Below are positions 22,571-31,528 of a stretch of 50,143 nt of DNA, piece by piece. Positions within the stretch are counted from its first letter, which is position 1; each line of letters opens with the position of its first letter. The notes under the pieces were generated by a model, which saw nothing but the letters and a program-made list of their open reading frames with translations, had not been told where the DNA came from and searched no databases. The translations under genes and the position numbers were made by a program. The DNA is from Brachionus koreanus (taxonomy: Eukaryota; Rotifera; Eurotatoria; Ploima; Brachionidae), in the NCBI GenBank assembly GCA_016987375.1, contig PJRA01000473.1, positions 657,702 to 707,844 of the forward strand, in the 5' to 3' direction.

Positions 22571-22622
22571 AATGAAATTTTTCCAAAAATACTTACTTCA
22601 TATTTTATTTTGAATTAGCAAG

Positions 22623-22838
22623 ATGGGTTGTAGAAAATCTAAGTGCTGTTATACTCCAGTCGCTGCTGTCCCAGGACCACAACCAGCTTTGCCTTCAATC
22701 GATCCAACATTTGGTGGAATGCCGGGAATGTCACCCTATGCCGTACCTCCACCGTTTCCACAAATGGGCCCAGCGCTCGGCCAGCTCGGAGGCTTTTCAT
22801 CTTATCCCGGTATTGGCGGCGGATATCCTGGATACTAA
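22623..22838 (+). CDS. Small Gly/Pro-rich protein with N-myristoylation-type start
   Basis: 71 residues, single exon. The start MGCRKSKCC has Gly2 and Ser6 (MGxxxS, the usual N-myristoyltransferase signature), Cys3 for possible palmitoylation, and basic residues that could aid membrane contact. The rest is low-complexity Pro/Gly, ending in GIGGGYPGY. There is no signal peptide and no known domain. It has a TATA box 53 nt upstream and AATAAA about 45 nt after the stop. It shares its architecture with the gene at 26556-26885, so the two may be diverged paralogues. The function is unknown. Compositional constraint and the upstream and downstream signals argue that it is real. Confidence 0.65.
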   Translation: MGCRKSKCCYTPVAAVPGPQPALPSIDPTFGGMPGMSPYAVPPPFPQMGPALGQLGGFSSYPGIGGGYPGY

Positions 22839-24133
22839 ACTCTAAAAGTTTTACTATTTTTTTATTTGAATATTAGCTTAAAGTTAATAAAAATTTATTT
22901 GTAAAAAATTTATTTATTTTTTTGAGTTTAAAAAAAATTTTAAAAGATTTAAATGATTTTTTTAAAAGCTAATATCATTTGATGACTTTTTCTCTAAAAA
23001 CTTTTTAAAAAGTCACTAGTTTATTATTTGTTAATTTAGGTTCTTAGAATAATAGAAGATCATCAGATTTGTAGCAAATTAGAAATAGATTAATAGCCCA
23101 TAACCCAGAAGAATTTGAAAATTCAGAAACTCTGAAATAAATGTAAAGGTAAAAACAAGAGATAAAGAGAAACCTTTATATTCAAATAGAATTCAACAAA
23201 CATTTAGATAAAATTTGAAGTGGTGTTTCTTTATTTTATATTATTTAAATTTTTTTTCGCATCACCTACAAAGCCTTAATTAAATAGAAAAATAAATAGA
23301 ATTAAAATTAAATTCAATTATTAGATTGAAAATTTCAGTTCTTATTAAGCAATTGAAATTCTTGTAAAAAAAAAATCATTGTTTTTTCTGTGAAGCTTTT
23401 AATTTTCTAAAAGAATTTTTGATATTTTTGTATGAAAAAAATTAAATAAAGAGGCTTGAGTGTACTTTTAATATGAAATTGAGAAAAAATATTTTTTGCT
23501 TCATTTAACCTCCATACTGTATCAAGTCTAAATTTTAAGAAATATAAAGAGCAAACTTTTTTCTTTCTTGTAATCATTCAATAATCTTCTGAATAAGAAT
23601 TATAAGATTATCGGTAGTTACTCCAAATTTTCTAAAACCAGACTTCTTATAGAAATAAGAAGATATTTTTTTCCAAAAATCTATTGAATTTTAAAAAGAT
23701 AATATTTTTAAACAGCTTGTAATTTTGATTGATCATTAATTAGATAGATATTGTATTGAGATTTCTTAAATATATCATATTATAAGTTTTCCTTTTTTAT
23801 GGTAACTCTATTTTCTGACCTGCTTACATTAAAACTTGTGACATAATCATTCAATGAATTTAAAGGCTTTAGCAAAGGTGATTAAATTTTGTTTAATTTA
23901 ACACATAATATAAGTTAGTTTTTAGAATTGCAGAATAATTAGAATCAACTAATCTAACCATTTAAATTTTTTAAATTTAGTTTATTGAATAAATATAAAT
24001 GGCTCAATTGATTACATACACTGTTGTTAACATTACTATGTCTGTAAGTTACTTTATATATATATATATTTGATTAATTGAATTAAATGAGTAAATGAAT
24101 AAGAAAAAATTTTTGAAAAATGATGAAAACATT

Positions 24134-24300
24134 TAAATTTCATCGCAGATATTTGATATTTGTTTACATTTCAAAGCTTTATTTTTAGACTTTTGAAAAA
24201 GGATTGTAATTTGTAAAAATGAATTGAAATTTAATTGCGCATTTAGAAAGTTTTGATCATTTTTGAAAAATAAAATTTGATCAAAAATTTTAGCTTGCCT
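24134..24300. repeat. Dispersed two-block repeat (block A inverted, block B direct)
   Basis: 24134-24210 is the reverse complement of 37541-37619 with scattered differences. 24227-24300 matches 37611-37654 plus 38329-38367 in direct orientation. Relative to the other copy, block A is therefore flipped and block B is uninterrupted. Confidence 0.75.
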
Positions 24301-24389
24301 AAAATAACCAAAAGCAAATGAGACATTGAGCGAAAAAGATGATAATAAGAAGGACAAAGATCTGAACTATATGCTGGATGAGAGAGAAT

Positions 24390-24620
24390 TTAGATCCCTT
24401 CCACCTCTTCTATTTTTGTCATTGTTCTTCTAGCTCTATGAGGATTAACGTAATTCTGAAGAGACAAACCTAACTTTTGATTGACCAAAGAAAGGTGTTT
24501 TTCTTGAAGTGAAGCATTAATTCGTTCCAATTATTCACAATTAAGTTCTGCATTTATAGCACGACCATCTTGAATCAGCTTAAAGTGTAAAATTTCAAAA
24601 TTTTTGTTTAATGATTTCAT
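24390..24620 (-). pseudogene. Coding relic of unknown family with one internal stop
   Basis: Minus-strand frame of 77 codons from ATG 24620 to TAA 24390-24392. It is broken by a single TAA at 24531-24533, after 29 residues. The translation is protein-like on both sides of the stop: FKLIQDGRAINAEL before it; LVNQKLGLSLQNYVNPHRAR, then KIEEVEG, after it. GC content is above background. This looks like a recently inactivated gene or transposon fragment. I cannot assign a family. A sequencing error or stop readthrough is possible. Confidence 0.45.
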
Positions 24621-25139
24621 TTTATATCATTTTTTAGAACTAATTAAATAAATAAAAAGCTAAATATATCATTTTGAAGAACAATAAATTCTGTTTGTTT
24701 TATTTTAACATATAATATGATTAAAATATTTATTATATGCTAAAATAGAAAATATTCAGCCTTTTAAAAATCGCAAAATTTTTAGACTCAACAAAATAAA
24801 TAACATGAATTACATTCTTTATTTTATTGATATAGTTATGGTCAATTATTTCTATTATTAGAACACTTTTTTAAAATTTAATAATTGTATAAATTTTTTC
24901 AATTGATTTGCATCTTTCTGCTAATAACCGATTATAATCGAGCATAAAAATATCTCATCCAAATAAATAGTTTTGAGTTAATGGTAAATTTAAAAATAAT
25001 TAAGCTAAATTTGAGAGTTTTGTACCAAACTCAAAAAATAAAAATGCCTAATTTAAATTCCTTAGATTTGTTTTTATTTTGAAAATTTATTTTTAGAAGA
25101 CTAGAAAAATTTAAAAACATAAATCGATCGCAAATCAAT

Positions 25140-25745
25140 ATGCTAGAGGATTCGGAATTAAAAGAATTCTCTCATTTCGAACAACCATATGCTTATCTAA
25201 ACCAAAACTACTTGAGTAAAATAGCCTCTACCTTCCCAGACCAGATAATAAGAAACAACACAATTATAAACTCATTTAATAGCCGATCTAGACCCATCAG
25301 TCCGATTCTTGGCAATTTTCAGTCAAAAGCTGTAAACACAAGACATGAAAATATGAATAGTTCAGTAGCGGACTATGCTCCAACTAGCTACAGAGAGAAT
25401 CCAGAAATGAATGACTTTGAAGAAAATATAACTTTTCTTCGCAGTCAAGTATTTGAATTTGTCAAGACAAAAACCGAACAGAGTAGAATATGCGAGGAAC
25501 AATTGAAACAAAACTTGGTCAGAAATCAAATAATCAAAGGCGTACTTAAAGACATATTTTATTCATTTGAGCAAAACGGATTTATAACTTTGCATACAGC
25601 TCGAAGTATTCTTATTTATTTAAATGAAAGATTCAAAATTCCTTATACTAGAACAGATATTGAACTGTTTTTCATGCGTGTTAAAAACAAATATCAAGGT
25701 ATAATAGATTTTAATGAATTTTGCAAAGCCTTTGATATTTTTTAA
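25140..25745 (+). CDS. Hypothetical protein with C-terminal degenerate EF-hand pair
   Basis: 201 residues, unknown function. The N-terminal 110 residues are polar and probably disordered, including a SRSRPISP stretch. A coiled-coil-like segment covers about 93-130. The C-terminal 70 residues resemble an EF-hand pair. The second loop at 182-193 keeps Gly187, Ile189 and Glu193 but lacks the acidic residues at loop positions 1, 3 and 5, so Ca2+ binding is doubtful. The frame stays open upstream of the ATG back to a good acceptor (TTTATTTTTAG, about 25096), so this may be the last exon of a longer gene. No convincing upstream coding exon was found. AATAAA follows the stop directly. Confidence 0.65.
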   Translation: MLEDSELKEFSHFEQPYAYLNQNYLSKIASTFPDQIIRNNTIINSFNSRSRPISPILGNFQSKAVNTRHENMNSSVADYAPTSYRENPEMNDFEENITFLRSQVFEFVKTKTEQSRICEEQLKQNLVRNQIIKGVLKDIFYSFEQNGFITLHTARSILIYLNERFKIPYTRTDIELFFMRVKNKYQGIIDFNEFCKAFDIF

Positions 25746-26555
25746 AATAAAAATTTTTTAAATTTATTTTTTTTATCAAGATGTAATTGTTAATTTTGTT
25801 TTTAAATTAATTTTATTTTGATTAGTATTAGAAAAAAATTTAGATAAAACATAGTTAACTTTCAAAAATAGAATTCAAAGTGCATTAACTTTTTTGTGAG
25901 ATCCTCAGTAGAAAAAGTGAGAAAAGAGGTTGTCATTTTTTATAACACTCCAGGTCTCGAATTTCTCTCTTTTTGTATTTAAATATATATATTTTCCTTT
26001 TTTTTTAATGAATGACAATAAACTCTATCTATAGGATTGTGGAACGATTATTGAAAAGATTGAGAACCTTGCTAAACAGATCCGTCTACAAATCAAACAA
26101 TGTCCTTATTCATTCCTTTAAAACGAATCGTTGGGCGTTGTGTAGAAAAGTCGATGCAGAAACTTTCAATTGGCTCGAATACAATCTTTTGAAATGGAAA
26201 AAAAACTTTAAAACTTACCAAGAGAAGAGCTCACCATCATTCTGATCGAGCAATGCTTGGCAGAAGAATATCAAATAAAGTCATTTATAAAATTATTAGG
26301 GGCTCATTTTAATCAATTATTGTTTGGAATGTTTAAAATAAGCTATTAAACATAGTCGATTATTTTCATTAACATTTTTGCACAAAATCTGAATAAATTT
26401 AGTTTATGAAAAATCATTTTAGTATTAAATTCAGAAATTAAATAAAAATTTGAAAAGATTCAATTTAAATAACTTTATTTTGGTAAAAAATATTTTTTTA
26501 GAATATTTTTTGGTTTTTAATTGACTTAATATTAATTGAAGTCAATCATAAATTT
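25746..26555. other. Spacer with a broken coding-like island
   Basis: About 26030-26290 is GC-richer and shows protein-like translation that moves between frames: IIEKIENLAKQIRLQIKQC in one, FKTNRWALCRKVDAETFNWL in another, REELTIILIEQCLAEEY in a third. This fits a frameshifted pseudogene or retroelement fragment of unknown family. The remainder is AT-rich. Confidence 0.4.
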
Positions 26556-26885
26556 TTAAAATAAACCAGGGTAACCACCCAAACCGGCACCTAGGCCTAA
26601 TCCTGGATATCCACCCAAACCGGCACCTAGGCCTAATCCTGGATATCCGCCCAAACCGGCACCTAGGCCTAATCCTGGATATCCACCCAAACCGGCACCT
26701 AGGCCTAATCCTGGATATCCGCCCAAACCTAAACCTCCTCCTAATGGAAGACCTGAACCAAATGGACTAATTGGCATTGGTGGAGCAATCGGCATTTGAG
26801 GAGCAATTGGCATTGGTGGAGCAATCGGCATTTGAGGAGCAATTGGTATTACTGGAACACCACATCTAGAACGACCAGAACCCAT
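26556..26885 (-). CDS. Gly/Pro-rich tandem-repeat protein with N-myristoylation-type start
   Basis: 109 residues, single exon. The start MGSGRSRCG has Gly2 and Ser6 (MGxxxS) and basic residues, like the gene at 22623-22838. The body has two different 12-residue repeat arrays, each encoded by 36-bp units: PIAPQMPIAPPM in two copies, then GLGGYPGLGLGA in four full copies plus a partial one. It ends GGYPGLF. There is no signal peptide or known domain. A TATAAATA lies 78 nt upstream of the ATG on the same strand. The arrays are expected to vary in copy number. A structural or membrane-associated role is possible, but the function is unknown. Confidence 0.65.
   Translation of the reverse strand: MGSGRSRCGVPVIPIAPQMPIAPPMPIAPQMPIAPPMPISPFGSGLPLGGGLGLGGYPGLGLGAGLGGYPGLGLGAGLGGYPGLGLGAGLGGYPGLGLGAGLGGYPGLF
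26575..26718. repeat. Coding minisatellite, four 36-bp units
   Basis: Units at 26575, 26611, 26647 and 26683, nearly identical. The third base of each unit reads A, A, G, A, and a fifth partial unit at 26719 reads G. Each unit encodes GLGGYPGLGLGA on the minus strand. Confidence 0.95.
26779..26850. repeat. Coding minisatellite, two 36-bp units
   Basis: Units at 26779-26814 and 26815-26850 differ at one base. They encode the PIAP-rich part of the same protein and are unrelated in sequence to the 26575 array but have the same period. Confidence 0.9.
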
Positions 26886-26962
26886 TTTGTATTTTTTTGT
26901 ATTATTAATATAAAGATTAAATTAACTTAATTATTTTGATAAATTTTATTCTTTGCTTCTCA

Positions 26963-26970
26963 TATTTATA
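26963..26970 (-). promoter_or_regulatory. TATA box of the 109-residue gene
   Basis: TATAAATA on the minus strand, 78 nt from the ATG at 26885; same octamer as at 22563. Confidence 0.5.
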
Positions 26971-28143
26971 AGCTTTGAATCTCAATTTTTATCTAATAAA
27001 TTAATTTGGTAATTGTTTGATTAGATGGATCAAAACTAATATTTTTTTTTGCATGTAGGCGTATGCTAGATGCTTTTGTGATTATAAAGGCAGTCAAGTT
27101 TGAAAATTTTTATTTAAGATAAAAAGCTATAGAAATATGGTATCTATAAAATTAATTTAGTCGAAGCTGTTCATTCAAACGCAATTAAAAAATATATTTT
27201 AGACTCTTTTTGAGTTTTTTTTTTCTAATTATTCTTTTGAAATTCAAAATTGACTTTGGTTTGATTGTAAAAAAAAATTGATTCAAGCAACAAGCATTTG
27301 AAAAATAATTTAATTTTTGTAAGAGTGGGTGTTTTATTTTAAATTATCAATATCTTGAAATTTTAGCTTTAAATAAACAACTAAATTAATTTTTTATTTT
27401 TAATTTACAAAATTTTTTGATTGTAACTTTTCATAATTGATTCATTAGATATAGATATTATATTTCAATTTTAAAGCAATTTTATTATTATTTCTAAACT
27501 GGCTGCAAAAAAAAAATTTGCTAAAACTTGGTCATAACGCAGACAGTGCAAACCAGTTTTGTTGGCTACCCAGTCCAAATGGAACTTTAATTTGTTCGCT
27601 TTAAAAGCTAATTTTTATTTTATTTTTCTTTCTAGAGAGAAGGTTATTGAAAAATCTAAACAAAAAGTTTAAATACCCTATTAAAATGAGAACTGATTCA
27701 TTTACATTCTGTAAATAGAGATATTTCCCAAACTTAGCTACTATAATCCAAATAATCCAAATTTTGTTTAATTTTTGATATCTTAAGAATATTAAAAAAT
27801 CTTTAATTTTGCACTATTTTATCAACTTTGAATTGATTTATAACTAATTAGAGCTTCAAATATTAAATTAACTAATTCTAGTGTTTTCTTAATTAATAAG
27901 TTTTGTGTTATGTTTAGTTCTTTAATTTTTTTCTAAGCAACGAAAATCAAAACTAGATGGGATGAGGTTTTAAAAAAACACATAAAATGTGAAATCAAAA
28001 ATCTAAACATAAACAAAAATTTTTTTTGCTGACTTTCTATATACATTAATGTATAATTTATTGTATTCATTTTGTAGGATGTTGTTTTATTGATGACATT
28101 GACTTTCCGGGTTTAAAAACTAAACGATTTGTAAGCAAAAGTA
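26971..28143. other. Intergenic, AT-rich
   Basis: No gene seen. A slightly GC-richer patch at about 27528-27600 has no coding frame I trust. The region ends at the TA target site (28142-28143) of the transposon. Confidence 0.5.
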
Positions 28144-29255
28144 ACGGGCGATGCATAAGTAAATGGACAAAAATTAAAAGCGAATATGTCAAAAAATAAA
28201 GATGATATTAAGTTCTGTTTTTTTTTCTGATGTAAAGAATTTATTTTNNNNNNNNNNNNNNNNNNNNNNNNNNNNNNNNNNNNNNNNNNNNNNNNNNNNN
28301 NNNNNNNNNNNNNNNNNNNNNNNNNNNNNNNNNNNNNNNNNNNNNNNNNNNNNNNNNNNNNNNNNNNNNNNNNNNNNNNNNNNNNNNNNNNNNNNNNNNN
28401 NNNNNNNNNNNNNNNNNNNNNNNNNNNNNNNNNNNNNNNNNNNNNNNNNNNNNNNNNNNNNNNNNNNNNNNNNNNNNNNNNNNNNNNNNNNNNNNNNNNN
28501 NNNNNNNNNNNNNNNNNNNNNNNNNNNNNNNNNNNNNNNNNNNNNNNNNNNNNNNNNNNNNNNNNNNNNNNNNNNNNNNNNNNNNNNNNNNNNNNNNNNN
28601 NNNNNNNNNNNNNNNNNNNNNNNNNNNNNNNNNNNNNNNNNNNNNNNNNNNNNNNNNNNNNNNNNNNNNNNNNNNNNNNNNNNNNNNNNNNNNNNNNNNN
28701 NNNNNNNNNNNNNNNNNNNNNNNNNNNNNNNNNNNNNNNNNNNNNNNNNNNNNNNNNNNNNNNNNNNNNNNNNNNNNNNNNNNNNNNNNNNNNNNNNNNN
28801 NNNNNNNNNNNNNNNNNNNNNNNNNNNNNNNNNNNNNNNNNNNNNNNNNNNNNNNNNNNNNNNNNNNNNNNNNNNNNNNNNNNNNNNNNNNNNNNNNNNN
28901 NNNNNNNNNNNNNNNNNNNNNNNNNNNNNNNNNNNNNNNNNNNNNNNNNNNNNNNNNNNNNNNNNNNNNNNNNNNNNNNNNNNNNNNNNNNNNNNNNNNN
29001 NNNNNNNNNNNNNNNNNNNNNNNNNNNNNNNNNNNNNNNNNNNNNNNNNNNNNNNNNNNNNNNNNNNNNNNNNNNNNNNNNNNNNNNNNNNNNNNNNNNN
29101 NNNNNNNNNNNNNNNNCCCATTTTAAAAATTTTTTTTTGCAATATTAAAGCTAATTTTTTGTAGTTTATAAATAAATATATATATGATCCCCTGATCATT
29201 TGCATGATCGGGCAAGTTAACTTAACTTTTGTCAATTTACTTATGCATCACCCGT
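28144..29255. mobile_element. Mariner-like TIR transposon, mostly assembly gap
   Basis: Left end ACGGGCGATGCATAAGTAAA, right end its inverted partner. The inverted repeats run about 31 bp with three differences. TA flanks both sides (28142-28143, 29256-29257). 28248-29116 is N. The apparent length of 1.1 kb is close to that of a mariner element, so a transposase gene may sit in the gap. The visible sequence on the minus strand shows an ATG (29119-29121) just before the gap. A third end of the same family is at 1-50. TA duplication plus inverted ends supports Tc1/mariner; the family is inferred. Confidence 0.82.
28248..29116. other. Assembly gap (869 N)
   Basis: Run of N inside the transposon. 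Long open frames crossing it in both strands are artefacts. Confidence 0.99.
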
Positions 29256-29257
29256 TA

Positions 29258-29929
29258 AATTAAAAAAGGGAAGCAGGTCCATGTCCATGGTATGAATAAG
29301 AATAATTAGAAATTGAGAATTGAATAATTTTTTATATGTTTTTTTTGAATAATTTGGGTTAAAAATTTATAAAAATGTTAATGTTTTATTCACATTATTA
29401 AAATATTGACCCAAACAGTAAAATTAAATAAATGTTTTATTCACAGAATTGAAAAATTTTTTTTTTGTTTTGATTCACTTTTTTTAAAAGGTAATTTTGG
29501 TTTATGCTTTAGTCACGTTTTAAATGCTTTTTTAGCATTTTATATGTTTATTTAGTCCTTATCTAGCTAGATGGTAGCGGAAAATAGATTGTCAAAATTG
29601 ATTGTAAAAAAAAGCTGACTCAATACAAAAATGCTGACTATGGTTTTCAGCCAAATTGGTATAAAATTATAGAAATAAATTTAAATTTTTTGAATTTAGA
29701 TTCCTAATACAAAAATATAAAATTTGAAGTGATGAAAATTTTGATGTCAAAAATCAGATGGCAAGGTAAATCTTTTATTTAAATTAAAAAATAATTAGAA
29801 TAAATACAAACAAAAATAGATACACATATTCTATAGAAAAAAATATGCAAATTTTACAATTTTTTTCTTTACTTTATTCTTTTTTATTTTTTGTTTCTTC
29901 CAATTTTTTATTCAGCTGATTTTCAAATT
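29258..29929. other. Intergenic, 3' side of the GPCR gene
   Basis: AT-rich sequence. AATGTTTTATTCACA occurs twice about 54 bp apart (near 29378 and 29432). No gene seen. Confidence 0.5.
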
Positions 29930-31528
29930 TTATCGCTTAAAATACTTCAAGCCATGAAAATTTATTTCGAACTTAAACTTTGAATTTGATGTATTTAAAA
30001 TAGTTAATTTTTTGATAGGAATTTTTGGTTGTGATTTATTCATGTGAAGATTATTAGCCGAGCCAGTACGTCTGTCGGAAAGCGGAATCGGCTCGAACTC
30101 AGGCTGAGTGGCCGACATGGACATGAATTTAATTCTCGGCCTGGACCGTTTTTCCTCTTCATCCAGCAAATTTCTGCTCTCCTCTTTGACTATTGCCTCG
30201 GCATCCATCGGCTCTCTGGCAGCCACAGACGAAATAGACTCCACGCGCGCACTCGACCTTTCCGCTTGATCCTTGCGCGACACTCTGCACTCCTGACTGC
30301 CTTTTCTGATCTGAATTTCTTTCATTTCTACACCGGTCTCGGCTCTTCTTCTGCAACAATTGAAAGCCGAGTTCAAGTTAACTCGAAACGCCTCGCTCAT
30401 ATACGAGTAAATGAACGGATTTAGCGCCGAACTCATATACGCGATAACTTGAACAAAATGACTAATTATTATCAAAATAAAAGGCGCTTCAATGTTAAAT
30501 ATTTGATTGTAGACATAAATGGCGATTTGATAGCACCAGTATGGTGTCCAGCATGTAATATAGCATATTATAATGGCAAGTACCATCTTTGTGATGTGTC
30601 TGTGTGACTTGCGCTTCGATTTAGAGCGATTGGTAGCCGTATTTTTTAAGCTATTTTTTTCTAAATTTTGCAGAATCTGAGTATACAATATTACAATTAT
30701 GCTCACTGGTATTAGATAATTTAACAAAAATGTGTATATGTTAAAGAGCTGAAGTGGCGCCAAATAGGTGTTGGCCATGTGAGAGAAGGCCGAGTGATTC
30801 TTTAAATTCCAGCGGTCGGGCCAGTGCATGCGGCACGATGACTCGTTTGGCTGGTACTCGGTGTACAACATGACTGGTATTATGAACAAAAAAGAGAGCA
30901 ACCAACTGGAGAATATAACCGCGCGTGCTACGTCATCATTGCGAAATGTGGACGTCTTGAGCGGGTACTTGACCGACAAATAGCGGTCGACGCTCAGCAC
31001 GACCAAAATGAACACACTCGAACATTGACACAAATAGACCATGGAAAAGTAGACCTTGCAGAACAAAAATCCAAAGAGCCATCGACCGGTGAGCATGGTG
31101 CCCAGAAGCACCGGTATGAACAGCACATAGAAAAAGTCCGTGATGGCCAAATTGAGTAAATAGAAATTGGTTACTGTTAGCTTTTCTTTTAGAAATTTGC
31201 ATGCTAGATTGTAAAGTTTGTTTTGATCGCGAATTGTTTTTATTTGCTGCTTGGACGTGTCGTTGGCGCGCAATGAATTGGTGTTCGGCGAATTGACTAT
31301 GGTTGTTTGTTCTTTTGGTATCAAGCCAGTTAGCTTTTGTTTTCGATCCGCAAATATAGAACTAAGCAGTACATAAATGACCACACTGTTGCCAAGTATA
31401 CCAAACAAAAATATCAATGAGTATAGTACATAGAGAGTTAGTTCGAAAAAAAAAATATTTCTTTTCAAAAAAATGTCCAGTGTGGACTCGTTGCTGTAAA
31501 TAGATGAGTTTGTACTATAGTTACTCAT
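29930..31528 (-). CDS. Class A (rhodopsin-like) neuropeptide-type GPCR, intronless
   Basis: 532 residues in one exon. The N-terminus carries three N-glycosylation sites (N3, N7, N13). Seven membrane segments are visible. Class A landmarks are all present: GN in TM1 (N47), LAITD in TM2 (D131), the disulfide Cys at the start of TM3 (C157) with its ECL2 partner (C232), DRY at 181-183, CWTP at 326-329 and NPFIY at 370-374. SVDRYLSVKYPLK and CWTPYWCYQ are most like the somatostatin/allatostatin-C/opioid/galanin group, so a peptide ligand is likely, but the ligand is not determinable. Unusual points are a first intracellular loop of about 65 residues (59-123) and a long charged C-terminal tail of about 150 residues. 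The neighbourhood gives no functional hint. Confidence 0.92.
   Translation of the reverse strand: MSNYSTNSSIYSNESTLDIFLKRNIFFFELTLYVLYSLIFLFGILGNSVVIYVLLSSIFADRKQKLTGLIPKEQTTIVNSPNTNSLRANDTSKQQIKTIRDQNKLYNLACKFLKEKLTVTNFYLLNLAITDFFYVLFIPVLLGTMLTGRWLFGFLFCKVYFSMVYLCQCSSVFILVVLSVDRYLSVKYPLKTSTFRNDDVARAVIFSSWLLSFLFIIPVMLYTEYQPNESSCRMHWPDRWNLKNHSAFSHMANTYLAPLQLFNIYTFLLNYLIPVSIIVILYTQILQNLEKNSLKNTATNRSKSKRKSHRHITKMVLAIIICYITCWTPYWCYQIAIYVYNQIFNIEAPFILIIISHFVQVIAYMSSALNPFIYSYMSEAFRVNLNSAFNCCRRRAETGVEMKEIQIRKGSQECRVSRKDQAERSSARVESISSVAAREPMDAEAIVKEESRNLLDEEEKRSRPRIKFMSMSATQPEFEPIPLSDRRTGSANNLHMNKSQPKIPIKKLTILNTSNSKFKFEINFHGLKYFKR

Larger units (their letters stand above)
21294..22622. other. Intergenic between TRAPPC2L and the 71-residue gene
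   Basis: Holds the right copy of the 235-bp repeat (21446-21680). At 21790-21826 is a segment shared with 44929-44966 (about 33 of 37 bases). The downstream part is the promoter region of the next gene, with a dyad ACTCG-CA-CGAGT at 22477-22488 in a GC-richer patch. Confidence 0.55.
22839..25139. other. Intergenic, AT-rich, with repeat and pseudogene fragments
   Basis: Contains two blocks of a dispersed repeat (24134-24300), a coding relic on the minus strand (24390-24620) and a short AT microsatellite near 24056-24069. Otherwise nothing was seen. Confidence 0.55.

Noticed and set aside
23999..24043. First coding exon (15 codons) ahead of a strong GTAAGT donor
   Set aside because: No following exon in frame could be found and the peptide is not recognisable.
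25038..25096. Upstream exon joining to the EF-hand gene through a 27-bp intron
   Set aside because: Shorter than any other intron in the window (minimum about 47 bp).
28189..29235. Long open frames on both strands across the gap
   Set aside because: They consist almost entirely of N; no coding evidence exists.
30044..31202. Other open frames within the GPCR
   Set aside because: Shadows of the receptor frame.
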